A stretch of 64,000 nt of DNA from VRUE01 sp963715625 (lineage in GTDB: Bacteria; Actinomycetota; Thermoleophilia; Solirubrobacterales; 70-9): contig OY970260.1 of assembly GCA_963715625.1 (NCBI GenBank), positions 2,666,001 through 2,730,000 of the forward strand, in the 5' to 3' direction. Position 1 is the first letter of the stretch. Each line of letters begins with the position of its first letter. The notes under the pieces were generated by a model that saw only the letters and a list, made by a program, of their open reading frames with translations, did no database searches and had not been told where the DNA came from. The position numbers were made by a program, and so were the translations under genes. This document shows, one piece after another, positions 41,440-49,263 of this stretch.

Positions 41440-42030
41440 TCAGGAGCCGCCACGCCATTTGCGCATGCTCGACACCCTCGGGCGAGTCGTGTGAATAGTG
41501 GCCTCGCTTTCCTTAAGCACGGTGAAGCCGTGATCCAGAGTCGCAATGTCCGCGACCTCTGCGGCGAACAGCGAAGCTGCGTGTACTGCGTCGTAAGACC
41601 GAAAGCCGTACTTACCCATCAGGACCGGAGCCGTGTCGCTCACGTCGCTCAGCTCAATGAGTGACCAAGGCACGGTGCTCAAAAGTTCACGCCACGCCTC
41701 CAAACCCTCATCCAGCAACCTGCTGGCGCGGCGTCGGACTCTTCCGTCATAACGGGCGCTCTTCCACTTGCCGCCGTGCTGCTCGCGTCCGGCGATATTG
41801 AAGAGAACCTCGCACAACTCGGTTTCGAGCAGGCGGTTGAAGACCAGGGTGCATTCAGCAGTCGCAGCGGCCTCGAAGAAAGCGACACAGGCCGCATGGT
41901 GCTTCTGGGCGGGCAGCAGCGCGTCAACAACAACCGTCGTGTCCAGAAGGATCGCTTCCGGTGGATTCCAGTTGGGCTCCTCGAAGGACTTGATGCCGCG
42001 TGGTAGCGGCGGACGCCCTCGCTGAGACAC
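41440..42030 (-). CDS. PIN-domain nuclease, VapC-like
   Basis: 196 residues from GTG 42030. The PIN fold starts at ILLDTTVVVDALLPAQ near residue 27 (first acidic residues), followed by NRLLETELCEVLF near 64 (second), then YGFRSYDAVHAASLFAA near 140 and IATLDHGF near 160 (remaining acidic sites). All four acidic positions expected for an RNase toxin seem present. It starts 2 nt after a small basic gene, a layout typical of antitoxin-toxin pairs. Confidence 0.78.
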   Translation of the reverse strand: MSQRGRPPLPRGIKSFEEPNWNPPEAILLDTTVVVDALLPAQKHHAACVAFFEAAATAECTLVFNRLLETELCEVLFNIAGREQHGGKWKSARYDGRVRRRASRLLDEGLEAWRELLSTVPWSLIELSDVSDTAPVLMGKYGFRSYDAVHAASLFAAEVADIATLDHGFTVLKESEATIHTTRPRVSSMRKWRGGS

Positions 42031-42032
42031 GA

Positions 42033-42290
42033 CTACCTGGCGTGACGCGCGCGAGTTAGGTCTACGGCCACCGCAGTTTTGACCCGCTTCGTCGCACGGC
42101 CGACGATGGCGGTGCGCTTCTTCGGATCGCTGACCTGCGGCGCATTGGACGACACGTAGCGACCCGTCTTGGCGGATCGATAGCCGCTTCCGTTCCGGGT
42201 GGCCGCGGCTGCCCTGCGCGAGCTTGCGGAGTTGCGGCTCTTGGCCGACACGGATCGACCCTTGCCGCCTTTTGTCTGTTCGGCCTTCAT
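42033..42290 (-). CDS. Small basic GRYV-motif protein, possible partner of the PIN nuclease
   Basis: 85 residues from ATG 42290. Lys/Ser/Arg-rich, with GYRSAKTGRYVSSNAPQ matching the motif of the protein at 41164-41301, and a basic C-terminal half (TKRVKTAVAVDLTRARHAR). It ends 2 nt before the PIN start. By position it is the candidate antitoxin, although it resembles none of the usual VapB folds that I know. No strong SD is visible. Confidence 0.55.
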   Translation of the reverse strand: MKAEQTKGGKGRSVSAKSRNSASSRRAAAATRNGSGYRSAKTGRYVSSNAPQVSDPKKRTAIVGRATKRVKTAVAVDLTRARHAR

Positions 42291-42456
42291 CTGAGGTGAT
42301 TCTACCTGCCGCGTCCGGACCACGCCTGGGCCTGCGACCGCAATTGCTCCGCTGCGCTGCATCAAGCGGACGCCTCGCATCGCGGGTAGCCTCGAAGGTC
42401 AATGCACCAAGCCGTTCATTACCAGGGAGCAGCAGGCCATGAACGAAGGGGGTCCG

Positions 42457-43188
42457 GTGCCAGACAACAGCGCCATTGAGTGGACCGAGGCAACCTGGAA
42501 TCCGGTCACCGGATGCGATCAGGTTTCCCCTGGCTGCGCCCACTGCTACGCCAAGACGTTCGCCGAACGCTGGCGAGGCATTCCCGGCCACCCCTACGAG
42601 CAGGGCTTTGCTCTGCGTCTTTGGCCTGATCGCCTGGAGCAGCCGTCCAAGTGGCAGCGTCCTCGTCGTATCTTCGTCAACTCGATGTCGGACCTGTTCC
42701 ATGAGCGGGTGCCCGACGAGTTCATCGCCCGCGTGTTCGACGTGATGGAGGGAGCAAGCCAGCACGTTTTTCAGGTGCTGACGAAGCGCCAGGATCGACT
42801 TGTCGATCTAGCGCCCTCTCTACCGTGGCCCTCCAATGTCTGGATGGGCGTCAGCATCGAGAATCGCCGCTTTGTCCATCGAGCCGATGCGCTGCGCGAG
42901 GTACCTGCCTCCGTCCGATTCATATCGGCCGAGCCGCTACTGGGACCGCTTGAAGGACTGGGCCTCGACGGGGTCGACTGGCTGATCGCCGGTGGCGAGT
43001 CCGGCCCCGGCCATCGACGGGTCGATGAAGCTTGGATTTTGGACTTGCGCGACCGCTGCAACGCCGAGGGCGTTGCGTTCTTCTTCAAGCAGTGGGGCGG
43101 CCATCGCCCGAAGTCGAACGGGCGCGAGTTGGCCGGGCGGACCTGGGACGAGTACCCCGCCTCCGACCGCGCGCTGGTGCCCGCCTAG
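42457..43188 (+). CDS. Three-Cys-motif DUF5131 protein (phage Gp37/Gp68 family)
   Basis: 243 residues from GTG 42457, which has GGGGG upstream; an ATG at 42439 is in frame. IEWTEATWNPVTGC is the standard opening; TGC-x6-C-x2-C (CDQVSPGCAHCYA) is the three-cysteine motif. GVSIENRRF, FISAEPLLGPL and the terminal FFFKQWGGHRP blocks follow. The Cys spacing and barrel-like layout recall radical-SAM enzymes, but no reaction is established. Genes of this family are usually paired with tcmP, as here, tail to tail. Confidence 0.88.
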   Translation: MPDNSAIEWTEATWNPVTGCDQVSPGCAHCYAKTFAERWRGIPGHPYEQGFALRLWPDRLEQPSKWQRPRRIFVNSMSDLFHERVPDEFIARVFDVMEGASQHVFQVLTKRQDRLVDLAPSLPWPSNVWMGVSIENRRFVHRADALREVPASVRFISAEPLLGPLEGLGLDGVDWLIAGGESGPGHRRVDEAWILDLRDRCNAEGVAFFFKQWGGHRPKSNGRELAGRTWDEYPASDRALVPA

Positions 43189-44060
43189 TCGAGCATCGAA
43201 ATCTGGCCGTGGGCGTTGTCCCTGGTGGCACCCTCAAACAGTTTCTTCGCCAGCGGGTGCTTACTGGCCATGATGAAGTCGTAGAGCGGCGAGCGCGTCT
43301 TTTCGCCTCGGACCTCCTTCGAGGAGGTGTAGGCGTAGCCGAACCCGCCGAGAAGGTCGCGGTAGTGCTCGCGCACGGCCACTCGCCAATCCTTCAGGTC
43401 GCAACGCGGATAGTCCGGCCCAAGGACGCGCTCGACTACGTGAAAGAGCTTGCCGGTGGCGAGGCACCTGAGAAGACCCTGGATGGGCAGGTTAATCATA
43501 AGGTCCATTGGGCGGTCCTGGGTCAACGCCTCAATCGTCGCGGGTTCCAGAGTGCAGCCCTGGGGATCGAGAAGCGCAAGGGTCAGGGTCCCCCGTCGCG
43601 GGATGACCGAGCGCACCCACGCAATCGTCGCCGAGTCGTTGGAGTCGGCGCACTTGAAATGCGGCTTTGCCTCCATTCCCGCCACCCGGCGTTCCAAGGC
43701 GTCGATGCAAACGCTGTCGTTGTCGACGAAGGCGAAGTGGGAGTAGGCAGGCTGAACACCAAGTGCAATCAACGGAGAACCGACCACCCACTCGCCGGTG
43801 TCCTTGACCCAACACATACCAGGCCCGCAGTAGGTATCGACGTAGGCGAGACCGCCCCACTTGTTCTTCATCGCAGCCGCGACAACCCCGGTGTATTGCT
43901 CGATGTAGTGCTTCTTGTGGGCGTTGTGCGCCTTCACGACCCTCGCAGGCAGGCCGTCGGGCGCGATCACCAGTTCGTCGGTGCGCCCTGGATAGACCGG
44001 CGGATTGAGATCTCGTTCTGTATCGAACAGCGCGGGAAAATTGACCGCTGGCAGAGCCAC
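43185..44060 (-). CDS. tcmP: Three-Cys-motif partner protein TcmP
   Basis: 291 residues. VVKAHNAHKKHYIEQYTGVV near residue 42 and YVDTYCGPGMCWV near 73 are the family hallmarks. The DTYCGPG loop followed by FAFVDND near 110 and TLALLDPQG near 159 looks like SAM-binding motifs I, II and IV of a methyltransferase fold, which is inference. The gene overlaps the DUF5131 gene by 4 nt at the stop ends. TcmP is known as a partner of such proteins; what the pair modifies is unknown. Confidence 0.85.
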   Translation of the reverse strand: MALPAVNFPALFDTERDLNPPVYPGRTDELVIAPDGLPARVVKAHNAHKKHYIEQYTGVVAAAMKNKWGGLAYVDTYCGPGMCWVKDTGEWVVGSPLIALGVQPAYSHFAFVDNDSVCIDALERRVAGMEAKPHFKCADSNDSATIAWVRSVIPRRGTLTLALLDPQGCTLEPATIEALTQDRPMDLMINLPIQGLLRCLATGKLFHVVERVLGPDYPRCDLKDWRVAVREHYRDLLGGFGYAYTSSKEVRGEKTRSPLYDFIMASKHPLAKKLFEGATRDNAHGQISMLD

Positions 44061-44141
44061 CGAATCAGCGTAAGGACGGCTCCGGACGGTTTAAAGACAG
44101 ACGGTCAGCTTCGGCGCGGCCTTTGTCAGCTTCTCCGGCAT

Positions 44142-45071
44142 TCAGCCCGGCAGCAACCACTTCCTTGGATTCAGCACATCGAAACACAGAGTCCCGTCGT
44201 CCAGATCCCTCCAACGAAAGCCAATGTCAGCAAGCCACGCTTCCTGAAGCCCCGCGATCTCCTGAACCGCGTCCTCAAGCAAGCTTGTTGCGGTCGGCTC
44301 ATTGGCAGATGGAATCCTGCGCATGCGGTCAATGGCGGCATGAGCGTTGGCCCCGAGAGTCCGTTCGGCAATCTCTGATTCCACCAAGGGGAATGCGACC
44401 CCAGCCCCCTCCATTGAGGCAGCGACGTAGCCAGTCGCGGTAACAACGGAATGAAAGTGCCGTTCAACTCCCGCCGAGATCGCAGGTACGTCTTGATCCT
44501 CTTGGTAGTTCACGGAGAGTTCTCGAATGGAGCCGTCGAATGCCTTCAAGAGCGCAGGGAATGCGGCGTATTGGGAATTCGGACCATCCAGGCAGAGCGG
44601 CGCTTCTACGCGGAACTCCTCGCAGGCGATTCTCGCCATTTCGAGATAGCGATCCTTCGCGCCGAAGACAGCATCGGGTTTCCCCAGCCTGGGGTCAGAG
44701 AGGTTTTCGCCGCGCTGGGAGATTGCGATGTGGTTGGCCTCGTGCGCAAAGGTCCGCTCCGGCAGTTCAGTCGTTTGGCCTTTCGCCAGAAGTCTCGCGT
44801 CCACAACGAGGTCAACCGTGCCGTCATCGTGCGGGATCACCTTGGCTGCCACTGACCCGAATGCCCCGCGATCCTGCTCGTAGCTCGCCGCGTACTCGGC
44901 GTCGCCATGCGCTTGTCGAACCGCTTCGGCGAAGTCAGGGGCGATCGTCAGCATCACGCCCTCCATGGTTGGCACCCTCGACCTCAGGACTCCAAGGCAG
45001 CTCTCAAGTGCTTCGGCATCGAGCCAGTCTGGAACCGAACCTCCTGCATCAGGTGTTGCCCTATCTCTCAC
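44142..45071 (-). CDS. Putative zinc metalloprotease-like protein (HEANH motif)
   Basis: 309 residues from GTG 45071; the family is not recognised. ERTFAHEANHIAISQRGE near residue 108 contains HExxH, the zincin metal and catalytic motif, and a downstream glutamate in ACEEFRVEAPL about 40 residues on could be the third ligand. No signal peptide or membrane segment, so it is cytosolic. It lies at the right end of the island, 81 nt upstream of tcmP on the same strand. Confidence 0.55.
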   Translation of the reverse strand: MRDRATPDAGGSVPDWLDAEALESCLGVLRSRVPTMEGVMLTIAPDFAEAVRQAHGDAEYAASYEQDRGAFGSVAAKVIPHDDGTVDLVVDARLLAKGQTTELPERTFAHEANHIAISQRGENLSDPRLGKPDAVFGAKDRYLEMARIACEEFRVEAPLCLDGPNSQYAAFPALLKAFDGSIRELSVNYQEDQDVPAISAGVERHFHSVVTATGYVAASMEGAGVAFPLVESEIAERTLGANAHAAIDRMRRIPSANEPTATSLLEDAVQEIAGLQEAWLADIGFRWRDLDDGTLCFDVLNPRKWLLPG

Positions 45072-45217
45072 CGAGGATTGAGAATCGCATGCGCCTCAGA
45101 CATCCCGCATGCGCCATCGGTGCGCCAGTCGTGCGCCAGCCAGACCGGAAACAACCGGATTCAGCCGGACCGCGCTCCGCTTGAATAAGCGGAATCCCAG
45201 TGCCGATGCGATCCGAC

Positions 45218-45238
45218 CTAGATGAAGTACATCCCCGA
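45218..45238. repeat. Right direct repeat (attachment-site-like) of the genomic island
   Basis: Identical over 21 bp to 41011-41031. It comprises the rrf2 stop codon and the codons before it, so the gene on the right is intact. This is what integration by a site-specific recombinase at the 3' end of a gene leaves behind. Confidence 0.75.
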
Positions 45239-45616
45239 CCCCGCCGCCTCGGCCTCGCGGCGGGCGACTTCGGCGATCGTGGTCTGGCCGAAGACCTTGC
45301 GCAGGGCGGTGACGCCCTCGGCCCAGATGCCGCCGGCCTCGTCGGCCTCCTGGCCGACCTTGCCGTCGAGGGCCTGGACCACCTCGAGGACGGTGATCTC
45401 CTCGGCCGGGCGGGAGAGCGTGTAGCCGCCTTTCATCCCGCGGTGACTGGTCAGCAAGCCGGCGCGCCGCAGGGTCGAGAAGAGCTGCTCCAGGAACTGC
45501 TCCGGTATGTCGCGGCGCTCGGCCAGCTCCTTGATCGGCACCGGCCTCTCGCCCGAGCGGGCGAGCTCCGCCATCGCCACGACGGCGTAGCGCGACTTCG
45601 AGGTGATCGAGATCAC
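45218..45616 (-). CDS. Rrf2-family transcriptional regulator (CymR-like)
   Basis: 132 residues from GTG 45616. ITSKSRYAVVAMAELARSG, then the winged helix LAERRDIPEQFLEQLFSTLR, and GLLTSHRGMKGGYTLSRPAE. The iron-sulfur cysteines of IscR/NsrR are absent, as in CymR, which senses cysteine status through CysK. The nearest downstream non-island genes are cysK and cysE, so control of cysteine synthesis is a reasonable inference. The 3' end is the integration site of the island. Confidence 0.85.
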   Translation of the reverse strand: MISITSKSRYAVVAMAELARSGERPVPIKELAERRDIPEQFLEQLFSTLRRAGLLTSHRGMKGGYTLSRPAEEITVLEVVQALDGKVGQEADEAGGIWAEGVTALRKVFGQTTIAEVARREAEAAGSGMYFI

Positions 45617-45725
45617 ATCGACTTTCTACCGCACGCACCGGACCGGGCTGGGTTAGGATCGGAGGGATGCGGGCTCCAGGGCTGACGATGGAGCCGTCAG
45701 CGACCCCGAGAGATCGGAAGCAGTT

Positions 45726-46349
45726 CTGAGCGAGCGCCCCCAGTGCCTAGTCATCGACGGTCACCCGATCGTCCGCCTCGGCGTGCGCCGGGCGCTGCAG
45801 GACAGCTTCGACATCGAAGAGGCCACCTGCCGCGAGGAGGCGGTCGAGCTGGTGCGGGACGTCGGCAGCATCGACGTGGCGATCCTCGACATGCGCCGCT
45901 GGACCGGCAACGACCATCCCGAGCCGATCGGTGCCATCGAGGCGATCAAGGCCCTGCTCAGGTCCGAGCCCACGCTCGGCATCGTCGCCCATGGCGACCG
46001 TGCCGAGCGTCACCTGGCCAGCGCCGCCCTGCAGGCGGGCGCCAGCGCCTACGTGTCGCGCACCGCCGGCGCCGAGGAGCTGAAGCGGGCCGCCCAGGCC
46101 GCGCTGGACCAGGAACGCTTCGTCGACCCCGCCGTCCCGCCGCGCGGCAGCCGCGGCAAGCTGACCAAGCGCCAGCGCGAAATCCTCCAGCTCCTCGCCA
46201 ACGGCGAATCGACCACCGTCGCCGCCCGCGAGCTCGACCTCAGCGAGGAAACGATCAAGACCCACACCAAGAACGCCCTGGGGCGGCTGGGGGCCCGGAA
46301 CAGAACTCACGCCGTGGCGATAGCCCTGCGCGAGTGCCTGATCGAGTAG
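45726..46349 (+). CDS. LuxR/NarL-type response regulator
   Basis: About 207 residues if it starts at CTG 45726 (SERPQCLVIDGHPIVRLG). The receiver domain has IDGHPIVRLGV and the phosphoacceptor region AILDMRRW; the C-terminal LuxR HTH is KLTKRQREILQLLANGEST with IKTHTKNALGRLGARNR. No ATG, GTG or TTG is in frame upstream of GTG 45783, which would delete the first receiver strand. An upstream ATG frame ends in TGA overlapping that CTG. No sensor kinase is adjacent. Confidence 0.75.
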   Translation: MSERPQCLVIDGHPIVRLGVRRALQDSFDIEEATCREEAVELVRDVGSIDVAILDMRRWTGNDHPEPIGAIEAIKALLRSEPTLGIVAHGDRAERHLASAALQAGASAYVSRTAGAEELKRAAQAALDQERFVDPAVPPRGSRGKLTKRQREILQLLANGESTTVAARELDLSEETIKTHTKNALGRLGARNRTHAVAIALRECLIE

Positions 46350-46355
46350 GTGCTG

Positions 46356-46458
46356 GCCCGCGGGTCCTGTCGCCGCAGGGGACCCACCGCCCCTTCCGGT
46401 CGCTAAAGCGTCCTCAGGGGCGGTGGCACCAGATCGATGACAGGACCCGCCGCGCCGG
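46356..46458. repeat. Palindrome family 1, divergent copy D
   Basis: About 103 bp between convergent genes. Both ends carry the GGGTCCTGTC end of the family in inverted orientation, and inside CCACCGCCCC pairs with GGGGCGGTGG around GTCGCTAAAGCG, a middle also found in the copy at 22387-22480. Probably bidirectional termination. Confidence 0.72.
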
Positions 46459-46465
46459 AGCCGCT

Positions 46466-47608
46466 CTAGATCCAGCCGCAATCTCGGGCGGTGAGGACAG
46501 CTTGTGCCCTGTCTACCGCTCCGATCTTGCCGTAGACGTTGTGCAGGTGGGTGCGGATGGTCGAGACCGAGAGATGCATCTCGCAGGCGATCTGCTTGTA
46601 GACCAGCCCCTCGGAGAGGTGGCGGAGAACGTCCAGCTCGCGGGCCGAGAGCGGGCAGGGTTCCGTCACGCGCGGGACGTCGCTGCGCGCGTGGGGCGTC
46701 TCGTAGAGCAGATTGCGCAGGGCATCCTGGGCGAGGCCACAGCGTTTCGCGCAGATGCGAAGGCGCTCCGGGTTGACCGCCCCGCCCTGGCTGTAATGGG
46801 CGACCATATCGGCGGTCGCGATCAACGCGGCCAGCCCGTCGGCGTCGGCGGCGTGGTGGCGCTCGATCGCGACGGCGATCCGCGGCGGCATGTTCCAGCG
46901 CCGCGCCAGGACGCCTCCGACCAGGGCGTGGTCGATGCCGAGCCGGTCCCGCTCCTCGCGCAGTCGCTGCTCGGGCGTCTTCGTGATGGCGTCGAACTGG
47001 CCCCGATCGCCCGGGTGCAGGTTGCAGATCACAAGTCGGCCGATGTCATGCAGGAGGGTCGCGACCGCCAGCTCGTCGCGGCCGTCCCAGCCGACCGTGC
47101 GACCGATCTCGTCGCCCACCTGCTGGGTGGCGAGAGCATGGACGCGGAAGCGCTCGGGCCGCATCTCGCGGCCGCCGTTGGGCTCGAAGAAGTCGAAGAC
47201 CGGCGCGGTGCCCGCTATCGCCAGCACTCCGGCCGGCTTCAGCACGTCAACGGCCTCGGGGATTGTGGCCACCGACCCGCCGACGCCGCCGCTGCGGTTG
47301 GCGAAGCGCAGGACCGCGATAGCCAGGCCGACGTCGGACTCTACTGTCTCGATCACTTCGGAAACGCGAGCCGTCTCGGTCGTGGCGGCGCGCATCACCC
47401 GCGCTCGCGACTCCATCAGGACCGGGAACTTCTCAACCGCGTCGAAGGCGGCGGCCAGGCGCGCGCCGGGCGCCACCTTGCCGCGGCCGCCGCGCGCGCG
47501 GGCGCCGTTGCGGGCCGTGTCGGGCTTAGCTTTGCCGTTGGTCTTTGACTTGGTCGACTGCATGGTGGAGAACCGGCTCGCAGGCTTCATCGGCAGGCGA
47601 GGACGCAC
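46466..47608 (-). CDS. HDOD-domain protein with C-terminal LuxR HTH
   Basis: About 376-380 residues; the first 45 are basic and low-complexity, so the start is uncertain (candidates include ATGs at 47608 and just after). Residues about 60-270 are an HDOD domain with VGLAIAVLRFANR, ATQQVGDEIGRTVGW and VATLLHDIGRLVI. The C-terminus is a LuxR HTH (PLSARELDVLRHLSEG, with STIRTHLHNVYGKIGAVDR). It is probably a signalling protein coupling an HDOD sensor to DNA binding. It converges on the response regulator gene. Confidence 0.82.
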   Translation of the reverse strand: MRPRLPMKPASRFSTMQSTKSKTNGKAKPDTARNGARARGGRGKVAPGARLAAAFDAVEKFPVLMESRARVMRAATTETARVSEVIETVESDVGLAIAVLRFANRSGGVGGSVATIPEAVDVLKPAGVLAIAGTAPVFDFFEPNGGREMRPERFRVHALATQQVGDEIGRTVGWDGRDELAVATLLHDIGRLVICNLHPGDRGQFDAITKTPEQRLREERDRLGIDHALVGGVLARRWNMPPRIAVAIERHHAADADGLAALIATADMVAHYSQGGAVNPERLRICAKRCGLAQDALRNLLYETPHARSDVPRVTEPCPLSARELDVLRHLSEGLVYKQIACEMHLSVSTIRTHLHNVYGKIGAVDRAQAVLTARDCGWI

Positions 47609-47693
47609 GGTTTAGCTTTCCCATCCCCAAAACTGGGTGTGTCGTCAAGACCATTTGTCCGATCGGGCAGAGCCGGGCGCTGCTCGTTATCCG

Positions 47694-49091
47694 TCAGGAA
47701 CGGAGGCGCGCGAGAGCCGCGTCGATACGAGCGAGCGATTCATCCCGCCCCAGGGCCGCGAGCGACTCGAAGATCCCCGGCGACACGGCCGTGCCGGTGA
47801 TCGCGACCCGGACCGGCTGGTAGACCCGGCCCGGCTTGACATCCAGCCGCTGCGGAATCGGCGCCAGGGCCTTCTCGACCGCGACGGCATCGAACGCGCC
47901 GGCCTCGGCCAGCGCCGCGCGCACGGCCTCCAGGGCCGGCAGGGCGCCGTCCTTCATCACCCTGCGCCACGACTTCTCGTCGTCCACAGGCGGCTCGAAA
48001 AGGAAGCGAATCAGCGGCCAGACCTCCTCGAGGGTCTGCGCTTTCTCCTGCGCGATGGCGCAGGCGCCGCGCAGGCGGTCGTCCGGCTCGCGCCCCAGGT
48101 GCCGGGCCACCGCCGCCGTGTACCCCTCCAGCGACATCTCGCGCATGAAGCGGCCGTTGAGCCAGCGCAGCTTCTTCTCGTCGAAGATCGCCGCGGCCCT
48201 GCCGACGTCCTCGACCCGGAAGCGCCGTACCAGCTCCTCGGTCGCCATCAGGGTCGTGTCGTCGTCGGTTCCCCAGCCGAGCAGCGCGAGGTAGTTGCGG
48301 ACCGCCGCCGGCAGGTAGCCGGCCTCGCGCAGCTCCTGCACCGAGGCAGCGCCGTGGCGCTTGGAGAGCTTCTTGCCGTCGGGCCCGTGCAGCAGCGGCA
48401 GGTGCGCGTATCGCGGCGCCTCGTGGCCGAGAGCGGCGAGGACGAGCAGCTGCTTCGGCGTGTTGGAGAGGTGGTCGTCGCCGCGCACGACCTCCGTGAT
48501 CCCCATCTCGGCATCGTCGACCGCGACGGCGAAGTTGTAGAGGACCGATCCGTCGCCGCGGGCGACGACGAAGTCGTCGTAGCTGCGGTTGGGGAAGCTG
48601 ACCGGCCCGCGGATCAGGTCGTGGACCACCGTCTCCCCCTCGTCGGGCACCCGCAAGCGGATCGCCGCGCCGGCCTCCTCGACGGGCCTGCCCCTGTAGC
48701 CGTGACCGGTCCCGTGCTCGGCCTTCCAGGCCTCGACCTCCTTGGCGGTGGCCGAGTCGCGGTAGGCGGCGCCGGACTCGAGCAGTCGCTCGAGCGCCGC
48801 CGCGTACCGCTCCGAGCGCGATGCCTGCGACACCGGCCCCTCGTCCCAGTCCAGCTCCAGCCACTCCATCGCATCGAGGATCTGCGCCACGTTCTCCTCG
48901 GTCGAGCGCTCGCGGTCGGTGTCCTCGATCCGCAGCACCAGCTCCCCACCCGAGTGGCGAGCGGCGAGCCAGTTGTAGAGTGCCGTCCTGGCACCACCTA
49001 TGTGCAGGGCGCCGGTTGGCGACGGGGCAAATCTGAGGCGGTTCGGAGAGTCGTCTGGCACGTGGGAGGAATCTAGAGGAACGACTCTCAT
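47694..49091 (-). CDS. gltX: Glutamyl-tRNA synthetase
   Basis: About 465 residues from ATG 49091; a GTG nearer the conserved NRLRFAPSPTGALHIGGARTA is possible. HIGG corresponds to HIGH, and KKLSKRHG near residue 245 to KMSKS. ELDWDEG, GDDHLSNTPKQ and the C-terminal anticodon-binding domain follow. The non-discriminating form charges tRNA-Gln with Glu as well, and gatCAB in this window would then correct it. A hairpin 12 nt upstream ends the preceding tRNA transcript. Confidence 0.94.
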   Translation of the reverse strand: MRVVPLDSSHVPDDSPNRLRFAPSPTGALHIGGARTALYNWLAARHSGGELVLRIEDTDRERSTEENVAQILDAMEWLELDWDEGPVSQASRSERYAAALERLLESGAAYRDSATAKEVEAWKAEHGTGHGYRGRPVEEAGAAIRLRVPDEGETVVHDLIRGPVSFPNRSYDDFVVARGDGSVLYNFAVAVDDAEMGITEVVRGDDHLSNTPKQLLVLAALGHEAPRYAHLPLLHGPDGKKLSKRHGAASVQELREAGYLPAAVRNYLALLGWGTDDDTTLMATEELVRRFRVEDVGRAAAIFDEKKLRWLNGRFMREMSLEGYTAAVARHLGREPDDRLRGACAIAQEKAQTLEEVWPLIRFLFEPPVDDEKSWRRVMKDGALPALEAVRAALAEAGAFDAVAVEKALAPIPQRLDVKPGRVYQPVRVAITGTAVSPGIFESLAALGRDESLARIDAALARLRS

Positions 49092-49103
49092 CGCCGTGCC
49101 TAC

Positions 49104-49138
49104 GCACAACGGGCCCGCCTTTGGCGGGCCCGTTGTGC
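49104..49138 (-). terminator. 16-bp perfect hairpin between the tRNA and gltX
   Basis: GCACAACGGGCCCGCC (49104-49119) pairs perfectly with GGCGGGCCCGTTGTGC (49123-49138), 3-nt loop. A second short hairpin AGCTGCTT-cgc-AAGCAGCT lies at 49144-49162. They probably terminate the tRNA transcript, although read-through into gltX is possible. Confidence 0.65.
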
Positions 49139-49195
49139 AAGGAAGCTGCTTCGCAAGCAGCTCGGCCATGGGCCGAACCCCTCTCAGCGTCAGCA

Positions 49196-49212
49196 GCACC
49201 TATGACTAAGGA
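49196..49212. repeat. 17-bp inverted copy of the tRNA anticodon-arm sequence
   Basis: GCACCTATGACTAAGGA here is the exact reverse complement of the plus strand at 49296-49312, which is the anticodon arm of the tRNA. In the minus-strand transcript the two would form a 17-bp duplex across an 83-nt loop, competing with the cloverleaf. Confidence 0.7.
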
Positions 49213-49263
49213 AACACAGCCTAGCGCAGGACCCAGCGCTCCGCAGAGACAACCGCATCCCCC

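Larger units (their letters stand above)
41011..45238. mobile_element. 4.2-kb genomic island at the 3' end of an Rrf2 gene
   Basis: Bounded by 21-bp direct repeats that restore the rrf2 3' end, lower in GC than the flanks, and filled with genes typical of phage or defence cargo: two small GRYV-motif proteins, a PIN nuclease, a DUF5131 (Gp37/Gp68) protein, TcmP and an HEANH-motif protein. No integrase or transposase is inside, so it would need a helper enzyme in trans. Removing it would place rrf2 directly upstream of hicA-hicB-cysK-cysE. Confidence 0.7.

Noticed and set aside
41440..42765. A 441-codon protein ending in the PIN domain
   Set aside because: The region upstream of GTG 42030 overlaps other genes and has no protein-like character; the PIN gene is taken as 196 residues.
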